This document shows positions 1 to 6,200 of a stretch of DNA of 7,436 bases, one piece after another. A program made the translations under genes and the position numbers. The number at the start of each line of letters is the position of its first letter. The first letter of the stretch is position 1. This DNA is from Planctomycetota bacterium. GTDB lineage: Bacteria; Planctomycetota; B15-G4; JADJEK01. The DNA lies in NCBI GenBank assembly GCA_016795255.1, contig JAEUIB010000179.1:1-7436 (forward strand), in the 5' to 3' direction. Below the pieces are notes generated by a model, which saw only the letters and a program-made list of their open reading frames with translations, was not told the origin of the DNA and did no database searches.

Positions 1-1454
1 CACACGAGTGCGGCGAGAAGGTCGAGCACGACGCCGGTCGACGCCATGCGGCGGACCGTCAGGTAGCCGCTGCCGAACACGATCGCGTTCGGCGGCGTAC
101 CGGCCGGCAGCGCGAAGTCGCACGACGCGGCGATCGTCGCCGCGAACAGCACGGGCGGCGCGTGCTGCGGATCGACGACCCCCGCCAACAACGGCAGCAG
201 CACGCTGATCGTCGCGGTGTTCGACGTGAACGCCGACAGCGTCACCGTCGCCAGGCTCGTCAGCAGGATCTGCGCCAGCGGCGGCAAGTGGCGCACGCCG
301 TCGATCCGATCGCCGAGCCATTGCGACAACCCCGACACCTCGATGCCCTTCGCCATCGAGAACGCGCCGCCGAGCAGCAGCAGCGTGCTCCACGGCACCA
401 GCGCCAGCGATCGCAGCTCGAGCACGCGCCGGCCGTGCGTCTTCGCCACCATCAGCGCGAACATCGCGAGCATCGCGATGCCGCCTTCGACGTCTCCTCC
501 CGCGAGCCTCCAGCCGCGAGCGTCCAGCATCGGCGCGAGCGCGGAGCGCAACGCGTCCGTCAGCGGCTTCGACGCGATCCACGCCGCCGCCGTCGCCAGG
601 AACACGCCGAGCACGACCTTCTCGGCCGGCTTGATCCGTCCGAGGCCCTTCAGCGCGGACTCGACCGCGTCGTGCCCGATGTCGTCGCGCGGAGCGTCGC
701 GTCGCGCGAGTCGCCACAACTGCCACCACGTGATCGGCAGCATCAGCACGACGAACGGCGTGCCGATCGCGAGGAACTCCATGAACGACACTTCGTCGCC
801 GCGCGCGTCCATGAACTGCGCGAACTGCGCGTTCGGCGCCGTGCCGATCTTCGTGCCGATCCCGCCGAGGTTCGCCGCGTACGCGACCGCGAGCATCAGC
901 GCCGCGCCGTACGCGTGGAGCTTCTTGATGCCGAGCCGATGCTCGGTCTCGTGGATGATCGCGAGGCCGATCGGCATCATCAGCGCCGCCGTCGCCGTGT
1001 TCGAGATCCACATCGAGATGAACGCGGTCGCGACCAGCATCCCGAGCAGCAGCCGCGCGGGCCGCGTCCCGATGCGATGCATGATCGACAGCGCGATGCG
1101 ACGGTGCAGATCGCATTGCTGCATCGCCGCCGCGATGCCCATGCCTCCGGCGAACAGGAAGATGTAGCCGTCGACGTACGGCTTCACGGTCGGCACGACG
1201 TTGTCGACCGCCGCGTCCGCGAACACGCCGAACAGCGGGAACGCGATCAGCGGTACGCAGGCGGTCCACGTGATCGGCAGCGCTTCGGTCAGCCACCAGA
1301 TCGCCATCAGCACCGTGATCCCCGCCGCGGCGGCGACGCGATCCCCGTGCTCGCCGTAGCGATGCAGAGGCGACTCGATCCCGAGGATGCACGCGCACGC
1401 GACGACGCCGGCCAGTAGGCCGATCCATTGCTCGCGCGTGCGGGAGATCGTCAT
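1..1454 (-). CDS. DASS/SLC13-family sodium:anion (di/tricarboxylate-type) symporter, C-terminus cut by window edge
   Basis: Reading the minus strand from the ATG at 1454 gives 484 uninterrupted residues that leave the window before a stop. The protein is strongly hydrophobic with many membrane segments. Both inverted-repeat signature motifs of the DASS family are visible: SNTAT at about residues 151-155 and again at 411-415. Each is paired with a downstream loop, GTAPNA at 204-209 and GTPPNA at 452-457. The early segment WWLTEALPIT (53-62) is also typical. In characterised DASS carriers the two SNT motifs bind Na+ and substrate carboxylates in the inner membrane, so Na+-coupled uptake of dicarboxylates, citrate or sulfate is likely. 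The substrate cannot be chosen from sequence. Family members usually run 460-600 residues, so probably only the last few tens are missing. No good Shine-Dalgarno precedes the ATG. The start was chosen because the hydrophobic N-terminus begins right after it. The gene follows the beta-helix gene on the same strand but is separated from it by a strong hairpin, suggesting its own promoter. Confidence 0.93.
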   Translation of the reverse strand, partial: MTISRTREQWIGLLAGVVACACILGIESPLHRYGEHGDRVAAAAGITVLMAIWWLTEALPITWTACVPLIAFPLFGVFADAAVDNVVPTVKPYVDGYIFLFAGGMGIAAAMQQCDLHRRIALSIMHRIGTRPARLLLGMLVATAFISMWISNTATAALMMPIGLAIIHETEHRLGIKKLHAYGAALMLAVAYAANLGGIGTKIGTAPNAQFAQFMDARGDEVSFMEFLAIGTPFVVLMLPITWWQLWRLARRDAPRDDIGHDAVESALKGLGRIKPAEKVVLGVFLATAAAWIASKPLTDALRSALAPMLDARGWRLAGGDVEGGIAMLAMFALMVAKTHGRRVLELRSLALVPWSTLLLLGGAFSMAKGIEVSGLSQWLGDRIDGVRHLPPLAQILLTSLATVTLSAFTSNTATISVLLPLLAGVVDPQHAPPVLFAATIAASCDFALPAGTPPNAIVFGSGYLTVRRMASTGVVLDLLAALV

Positions 1455-1540
1455 GGCGCGGGAGCGTAACGCGCGCCGTCGCGATTGACGCGCGTCGCGT
1501 GACCGAGCGGCTCGGGAACTTCCGATGCGTTCCCGACGAC

Positions 1541-1580
1541 ACGACGCCCCCGCCACCGCGGACGGTGGCGGGGGCGTCGT
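1541..1580 (-). terminator. Perfect 18-bp GC-rich hairpin, probable terminator of the beta-helix gene
   Basis: Positions 1541-1558 are exactly complementary to 1563-1580, leaving a 4-base loop (CGGA on plus, TCCG on minus). In the minus-strand transcript the loop UCCG fits the UNCG tetraloop pattern, although the closing pair is G-C rather than the most stabilising C-G. The stem begins 19 bases after the stop codon of the beta-helix gene, where an intrinsic terminator is expected. No U-tract follows on either strand, so it would be a U-less terminator or an mRNA 3'-end stabiliser. It also insulates the DASS gene, whose ATG lies 86 bases further on. Confidence 0.8.
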
Positions 1581-1599
1581 CGCACGAACGCGTCGTCGA

Positions 1600-3603
1600 T
1601 CAGGGCGCCGTGGCCGCGATCGCGTTCGACGCCGCGAAGCCAGCAGGCCCGGCCGCGTCGAGGATCCACGTCTGGACCACGAGCTCGAATCCGCTCGGCA
1701 ACGCCGTCGGCACCGTCAGGTTCAGCGTGAACGAACCGGCGCCGCTCGTCGTGATCGGCAGCACGATGTCGGGGCTCGGGACGAGCGTGCCGCCGAACAC
1801 CGGCAATCCGAGCGGCTGGAAGCCGAGGATCATCCACGCCGGCGCGAGCGGTTTCGCCTGCGTCAGCGACCACTGCAGCGTCGATCCGTTCGTCAACGCG
1901 CCGGTGCCGGTGAGCACCGGCGACCCGGTCGATCCGGTCATCGCTTGGCCGAGCGTGCCCCAACTCTGCGCGTGTCCGAGGACGCTGTAGCTCGCGGAGA
2001 ACTCGGACGTCGACGCCGTCGTCAGGTCGGTGGCGAGCGCCGAGATGAACGAACCCGCGGCGACCTGCGTCGGCAGCATCGCGTCGAAGCTCGCGTGTCC
2101 CGCGGCATCGGTCGTCACCGTGATCGAGCCGGCCGGCATCGCGCCTTCACCGTGCCCCGACGCGTCGCTCTGCGGCGAAGCAAAGAACTCGATCGAGAAC
2201 GTCGTCGACGGCGTGCTGTCGAGCGTGCCGACGACGTGGAGCGACGAGCCCGCGATGTTCGCGGACTGGATCACCGGGAAGTTCTGCAGGCCGTTGCCGC
2301 CGACGTCGCCGTCCAGCGCATCGTTCGGCGACACGCCGTACGCGAAGGCCGGCGTCAGCAGCTCGATCCCGAGCGCGCCGTTGTCGCGGATCGCGTTGCC
2401 TTGGATCCGGACGCCGTCGTACGTCGGCGCGATCACGACGCCGTTCTGCAAGTGACCCGCGATCACGTTCCCGTCGCCGGGCGTCGAACCGCCGATGACG
2501 ACGTTCTGCGTCGGGCCGAGGTAGTAGTTGTAGGTCGCGATCCCCGTCACGCTGCCGAGCGGTTGCCCGTTCGCGTCGAGGCCGATCGTGTTGCCGACGA
2601 TCGTCACGCCGTTGCCGGTGCCCGTCATCTGGATCGCGTTGCCGACCAACCAGCCGGCGTAATGCGGACCGATGCCGTGGCCGAGGATGCCGGCGATCCG
2701 GTTGTTCCGGACGATCGAGCCGTAGTTCTCGCCTTCGAAGCCGACGCCGCACGTCGACGCTTGGCTGCCCTGCGCGAGTCCGTCCGGCGTGGTGCCGATC
2801 CAGTTGTTCTCGACGATCGTGCCGACCGTGTCGAACAGCTGCACCGTGATGCCGCCGGGATAACCCTCGCTCGACCACGTGCCGTAGCCGGTGATGAAGT
2901 TGCGTTCCGCGAGCGTCGGCCCGCCGACGCGGTTGTTCGTCGCCGGCTGATTCCCTCCGACCCAGCCGAGCACGCGGACGCGCGTCGTCGTGTTGCCGAC
3001 GACGACGCAGTCGTTGGTGCGATCGAGCTTGATCGTGCCGCAGGTGTTGCCCTCGCCGGGCAGCACGCCGCCGATCCACGTCGACGGCGAGTCGTAGACG
3101 TCGATGCCGACGTTCGTGTTGCCCTTCACGACGTTGCCCGAGCCGCCGGAGACCGAGATCGCGGTGTTGTCGAACCCGCGCATCGTGCTGCCGACGTTGT
3201 CGACGAGGATGGCGCCCGACCAGATCACGACCTCGGCGCCGCCGGCCGGGTTGGTCTCGCCGGTGAACGCCGTCTGCGTCGTGCCGTCGAGGATCACCGT
3301 GTCGAACGTGCGGAAGCCGAGGAACGGGTTCAGCACGGCGCGACCCGGGTACAGCCACTGCATCGTCCATTCGGATTGCGGGACCTGGAACGCGATCGTC
3401 TGCACGCCGGGCGTGTGGTCGGACGCCAGACCGGCCTCCGCGAGCGAGACCTTGCCATCGGGTCCGGGCAGGTTCGCGACGCGCTGTGCGCCACCGAAGT
3501 CGACGACGTCGGCGGCGGTGTTCACGACGATCGTCTGCGCGTCGCCGAGGGGACAAAGGGCCGCGGAGACGAGCGCGGCGACGAAGACCAGCGGGGTTCT
3601 CAT
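1600..3603 (-). CDS. Secreted right-handed parallel beta-helix protein with CSLREA-like N-terminus and planctomycete-type C-terminal tail
   Basis: This is a 667-residue predicted exported protein. Residues 1-22 form a signal peptide (MRTP, hydrophobic core, then GDAQ). Residues 24-75 resemble the CSLREA module (IVVNTAADVVD, then KVSLAEAG and QTIAF), with the usual SLREA changed to SLAEA. From about 100 to 415 come irregular beta-helix turns with repeated Gly-Asn steps such as GNTNVGIDV, VENNWIGT, VRNNRIAG, IVGNTIGLD and IQGNAIRDN. Residues 437-540 match the beta-sandwich that often follows in such proteins (LQNFPVI, STTFSIEFF, TTDAAGHASF). Residues 557-667 are a separate beta-rich tail. The fold occurs in polysaccharide lyases, but I see no catalytic set, so surface or adhesin-like binding is as likely. 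The start at 3603 was chosen over an in-frame ATG at 3672 because the signal peptide begins there and a good ribosome site precedes it. A glycosidase-like gene lies upstream on the same strand. Confidence 0.92.
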   Translation of the reverse strand: MRTPLVFVAALVSAALCPLGDAQTIVVNTAADVVDFGGAQRVANLPGPDGKVSLAEAGLASDHTPGVQTIAFQVPQSEWTMQWLYPGRAVLNPFLGFRTFDTVILDGTTQTAFTGETNPAGGAEVVIWSGAILVDNVGSTMRGFDNTAISVSGGSGNVVKGNTNVGIDVYDSPSTWIGGVLPGEGNTCGTIKLDRTNDCVVVGNTTTRVRVLGWVGGNQPATNNRVGGPTLAERNFITGYGTWSSEGYPGGITVQLFDTVGTIVENNWIGTTPDGLAQGSQASTCGVGFEGENYGSIVRNNRIAGILGHGIGPHYAGWLVGNAIQMTGTGNGVTIVGNTIGLDANGQPLGSVTGIATYNYYLGPTQNVVIGGSTPGDGNVIAGHLQNGVVIAPTYDGVRIQGNAIRDNGALGIELLTPAFAYGVSPNDALDGDVGGNGLQNFPVIQSANIAGSSLHVVGTLDSTPSTTFSIEFFASPQSDASGHGEGAMPAGSITVTTDAAGHASFDAMLPTQVAAGSFISALATDLTTASTSEFSASYSVLGHAQSWGTLGQAMTGSTGSPVLTGTGALTNGSTLQWSLTQAKPLAPAWMILGFQPLGLPVFGGTLVPSPDIVLPITTSGAGSFTLNLTVPTALPSGFELVVQTWILDAAGPAGFAASNAIAATAP

Positions 3604-3610
3604 CGGGAGT

Positions 3611-3617
3611 TCCTTCC
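3611..3617 (-). promoter_or_regulatory. Ribosome binding site of the beta-helix gene
   Basis: On the minus strand GGAAGGA ends 7 bases before the ATG at 3603. This is good Shine-Dalgarno complementarity at normal spacing. It decides for the start at 3603 rather than the in-frame ATG at 3672, which would place an Arg-rich segment in front of the signal peptide. Confidence 0.75.
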
Positions 3618-3667
3618 AGGCGCGGGTGAGTCGAGCGAAGTGCCGCGCAACACCACGTCCCGCATCC

Positions 3668-3682
3668 GGCAAGTTGCTTGCC
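3668..3682. repeat. Small perfect inverted repeat (6-bp arms, 3-base spacer) upstream of the beta-helix gene
   Basis: GGCAAG at 3668-3673 and CTTGCC at 3677-3682 are exact complements around TTG. The centre is about 70 bases upstream of the beta-helix start codon. It could be a 5' leader hairpin or a dimeric regulator site. The arms are short, so chance occurrence in GC-rich DNA is quite possible. Confidence 0.35.
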
Positions 3683-3932
3683 AGTCAGTTCCGCGTGGAC
3701 GCTCGGCCGCGGCAATCGCGACGCGCGGCGCGGAGTCCTTGGCAGTTCGCGGGTTCGCGCGCTCCCGGCAGTGATTCGCGGCGAGCCCGCGTTCCGATCG
3801 GCATCGACGCGCTGAGCGAGATTTCGCGGCAGGCCGTTCGATCCGCGCACGAATGCCGGCGGCGTCTGGAATCGAGGCGACTCGTCGTGATCGCGGACGG
3901 TGCGACGAAAGCGCGCAGTCCCGTCGGCTCCG

Positions 3933-6017
3933 TCATTCCACGCGGCCGAGCCGCAGCGATGCGGCGTCCGCCGCGAACTGCGTGTCGGCGGCGCCGCGGT
4001 GGTCGCCGACGTCGTCGGTCCACTCGATTCGGAGCGCGGTCGGAACACCTCCGGTCCGCGTCAGCAGCACGCCGTCGTGCGTGACGACGACGTCGAGCAC
4101 TGCCGCCTTGATGCGGATCCCGGTGAGGTGCAACGACGGCCACGCCGCGGGCAGGCGCGGCGTGATCGCGAGACCGTCGGCCGTCGGGCGGATGCCCGCG
4201 AATCCGGTCACGACGACGGTCGGGACGAGCGCGCTCTCGAAGAACTCGCAGTCGATGCCGAGTCCGCCCGGCGTGCCGCAGCCTTGCAGCGTGCCCGGAC
4301 GCGTCGTGCCGTCGTAGAACGCGCGATAGCCGCCGGCGGCCTCGACCTCGTCGAACCAGCGGAGGATCTCTTTCAGCCGCGTCCACGCGTCGTCGGGTCC
4401 GCGCACGGCGATGCGCGCGAGCAGATCGAAGCTCGAGAAGCCGAACACGGCGCCGCCGTCCTGGACTTGTCCGCCGAACGGGATCGACTCGGGCGCGCTC
4501 CAGTACCAGCCGTACCAGTCGACGTTGCGTCGCGTGCTCGCTCGCGGCCCGAAGCGGAACGCGAAGACGTCGTCGCCGTGCGACGTGTCGCCGTCGACGA
4601 CGCGGTCGCCGTCGATCCAGTCGAGGATCGTGCGCGCCGGCGCGTCGTCGACGAGGCCACGCGCGATCGCTTCTTCGTTCAGGAACGTGTACCCGTAGTC
4701 GTGCAGCACGCCGTCGACGTCGACGCACGCGCCGAAGCGGCCCGTCGCGTCGTTCCAGAACGTGGCCGTGAACGCGCCGCGCATGCGCTCGCGCATCGCG
4801 TCGAGCCACTCGGGTTCGAGCGCGAAGTCGGGCTCGCCGGCGGCGCCGCAACGCTCGCGCAGCGCGCGTTCGAGCGTCGCGATCGCGTCGAGCGCCGCGT
4901 AGGCGTGGATCGTCGCGTACGCGTCGAGGCCGCCGAACGGCAGCAGATCCCAGTAATTGCCGCCGATGCCGACGCCGGGCAGCGTCGTCTTCGAACCGTC
5001 GGCGTCGACCCGCAATCCCGAACGGCCGTCGTGCCCGACGAAGCGCGTCGCGACGACGTGCGCGACGCGGTCGATCTGCTGGCGGACGACGTAGCGCGCC
5101 GCGGCGCGGATCCGCGCCGCGTTCGCGCACAGGAACGCGTCGTCGCCGGTCCACGCCCAGACGTCGCGGACGCCGAGCAGGAACGCCGCGCCGTTGACCG
5201 TGTGGCGCGTGTCGAACTGCGTGAACAACGCCGCGAGCGTCAGCGAGGCGCCGGCGGGCGCGCCGTCGACGACGATCCGCAAGCGCGTGATCACGCCGCG
5301 CCACTGCGGATGGGCCGACGCCTCGATCGCGTCGTGGCGCATCGGTCCCTGCGTGGGCTGCGTCAGCGCGATGCGGCGGGCGGCGTCGAACGCGGGAGCC
5401 GCGTCGGTCGTGAACTCGAGCGCGACGCGCGCGGATTCGAGCCCGTCGCCGCGCCATCGCAGTTGGACGAACGGCGCCTCGAGCACGTCGATCGCGAGGG
5501 GTGGGGACGTCCACGTCGCGTGCTCCGCCTGGAGGCGGAACTCCCAGCCCGATGGCGCGAGGCCGCGGTCGTCGACGCCTTCGCACGTCCAGCCGGCGGT
5601 CGACGACAGCTCGGTCGGTCGCCACGGCGGTCCGACCGTGTCCGCGAACGAGAAGTGGAATCCGACGCCGGTCCGGCCCTGGCTCCAGAACGGGAACGGC
5701 CAGCCGAGCGGGTGCGCGATCGACGCGTGCTGGTGGGTCGCGACGTAGCCGTCGGCGTCGACGATGCGCGCCGACAGCGCGTCCTTCCACGCGACGTCGA
5801 AGGTGTTCGGAGCGCCGTCCGAGGTGGTGGCTCGCCACAGCGCCGGAGTCGGCAACCACGCGTCCCACAGCGTCGCCTTCGGCCCGCAGCCCGGATGGTG
5901 CAGCGCGAACAGCGCGTTCAGCGCCGCAGTCGCTCGTTCGTGGCCAGGGATCGCGAACGGGCCGGGCGATGGTTCGCCCGCTCCGGTCAGTGCGAGCAGC
6001 AGCAGGACGACATGCAT
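3933..6017 (-). CDS. Predicted secreted six-hairpin (alpha/alpha)6 glycosidase-like protein, family unassigned
   Basis: This gene encodes 694 residues. A short hydrophobic N-terminus (HVVLLLLAL, then TGAGEPSPG) suggests export, though the signal is unusually short and could be a lipid-free Sec signal or a misjudged start. Residues about 70-265 are beta-rich with Trp-rich stretches (ATWTSPPLAIDVLE, RGVITRLRIVV) and look like a carbohydrate-binding jelly roll. Residues about 270-600 carry the helical-toroid pattern, with NYWDLLPFGG and DAYATIHAY at 354-372, YTFLNEEAIARG at 443-454, WYWSAPESIPFGGQVQDGG at 504-522 and EFFESALVPT at 591-600. Residues about 605-690 form the closing beta-sandwich (GIRPTADGLAITPRLPAAW). 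This layout fits amylo-glucosidase-like and rhamnosidase-like glycosidases. Asp357, Glu448/449, Glu510 and Asp520 are candidate acids, but I cannot assign the catalytic pair. The start at 6017 is supported by GGAG five bases upstream; an in-frame ATG at 6074 is less likely. It is divergent from the DinB gene. Confidence 0.85.
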   Translation of the reverse strand: MHVVLLLLALTGAGEPSPGPFAIPGHERATAALNALFALHHPGCGPKATLWDAWLPTPALWRATTSDGAPNTFDVAWKDALSARIVDADGYVATHQHASIAHPLGWPFPFWSQGRTGVGFHFSFADTVGPPWRPTELSSTAGWTCEGVDDRGLAPSGWEFRLQAEHATWTSPPLAIDVLEAPFVQLRWRGDGLESARVALEFTTDAAPAFDAARRIALTQPTQGPMRHDAIEASAHPQWRGVITRLRIVVDGAPAGASLTLAALFTQFDTRHTVNGAAFLLGVRDVWAWTGDDAFLCANAARIRAAARYVVRQQIDRVAHVVATRFVGHDGRSGLRVDADGSKTTLPGVGIGGNYWDLLPFGGLDAYATIHAYAALDAIATLERALRERCGAAGEPDFALEPEWLDAMRERMRGAFTATFWNDATGRFGACVDVDGVLHDYGYTFLNEEAIARGLVDDAPARTILDWIDGDRVVDGDTSHGDDVFAFRFGPRASTRRNVDWYGWYWSAPESIPFGGQVQDGGAVFGFSSFDLLARIAVRGPDDAWTRLKEILRWFDEVEAAGGYRAFYDGTTRPGTLQGCGTPGGLGIDCEFFESALVPTVVVTGFAGIRPTADGLAITPRLPAAWPSLHLTGIRIKAAVLDVVVTHDGVLLTRTGGVPTALRIEWTDDVGDHRGAADTQFAADAASLRLGRVE

Positions 6018-6022
6018 CGTGG

Positions 6023-6026
6023 CTCC
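6023..6026 (-). promoter_or_regulatory. Ribosome binding site of the glycosidase-like gene
   Basis: GGAG on the minus strand lies 5 bases before the ATG at 6017. It sits inside the frame that would be open from an alternative ATG at 6074, so it favours the shorter protein beginning directly with the hydrophobic signal segment. Confidence 0.6.
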
Positions 6027-6186
6027 AAAGGGCAGCGAAGGGACGGCGTTCGGCGCGCACGACAATCCGAGCACACGGTTGAAGCGGACGCACGGAGAGC
6101 CGAAGCTCTGGCGGCTCGCGGAACAGGTCCTCCGGCCGAGTGCCGGCGGGCTCGATCCACGAGCTACTCGCCGATCTTCTCATCCC

Positions 6187-6192
6187 GAGGTG
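6187..6192 (+). promoter_or_regulatory. Ribosome binding site of the DinB-family gene
   Basis: GAGGTG ends 8 bases before the ATG at 6201. It supports this start although the same frame is open for more than 2 kb upstream, through DNA that is antisense to the glycosidase-like gene. Confidence 0.75.
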
Positions 6193-6200
6193 ATTCGTCC

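Larger units (their letters stand above)
3604..3932. other. 329-base intergenic/leader region without a recognisable gene
   Basis: This stretch lies between the stop of the glycosidase-like gene and the start of the beta-helix gene, both on the minus strand. Reading frames crossing it are Arg-rich continuations of shadow frames. I see no tRNA-like fold, no protein match and no convincing sigma70-type -35/-10 pair. It contains the beta-helix ribosome site and one compact inverted repeat at 3668-3682. No strong terminator hairpin is visible just after the glycosidase stop, so read-through into the beta-helix gene cannot be excluded. Confidence 0.6.
6018..6200. promoter_or_regulatory. Divergent intergenic region between the glycosidase-like and DinB-family genes
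   Basis: The 183 bases separate two start codons that face away from each other, so promoters for both genes must lie here or overlap the genes. I looked for sigma70-type boxes. TTGAAG at 6079-6084 (plus) and TTGTCG at 6065-6060 (minus) exist, but neither has a -10-like hexamer at usual spacing, so no promoter is called. Overlapping small inverted repeats occur at 6096-6117. Confidence 0.55.

Noticed and set aside
162..1418. Plus-strand open frames opposite the transporter (162-1418 and 217-1167)
   Set aside because: Their residues are Arg/His/Gln-rich or Ser/Ala-rich with no membrane or domain pattern, whereas the minus strand encodes a clean DASS protein.
3604..3672. Alternative start of the beta-helix gene at 3672
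   Set aside because: It would add 23 mostly polar, Arg-containing residues before the signal peptide. The ATG at 3603 has GGAAGGA at 7 bases.
1525..3774. Very long plus-strand open frame (749 codons) opposite the beta-helix gene
   Set aside because: Its translation is an Arg/Asp/Val-rich low-complexity string with no domain. It is the usual antisense shadow of a GC-rich gene, and the minus-strand frame has a signal peptide and family motifs.
2147..4048. 633-codon minus-strand frame overlapping the beta-helix gene
   Set aside because: Arg-rich frame shadow that ends inside the gene; the 1600-3603 frame carries all beta-helix motifs.
6018..6074. Alternative start of the glycosidase-like gene at 6074
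   Set aside because: It would add 19 residues ahead of the hydrophobic segment and read through the GGAG ribosome site. It is not fully excluded, because the signal peptide from 6017 is short.
6060..6107. Possible sigma70 promoter boxes TTGAAG (plus) and TTGTCG (minus) in the divergent region
   Set aside because: Neither has a -10-like hexamer at 16-18 bases, so they are probably chance matches.
3685..6183. 832-codon minus-strand frame overlapping the glycosidase-like gene in another frame
   Set aside because: Arg-rich composition and no recognisable segments; it is a frame shadow of the 3933-6017 gene.
3900..6200. Upstream in-frame extension of the DinB gene to about 1,000 codons
   Set aside because: The extension is antisense to the glycosidase-like gene and Arg-rich without motifs. 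The DinB start at 6201 has a good ribosome site and begins the recognisable protein.
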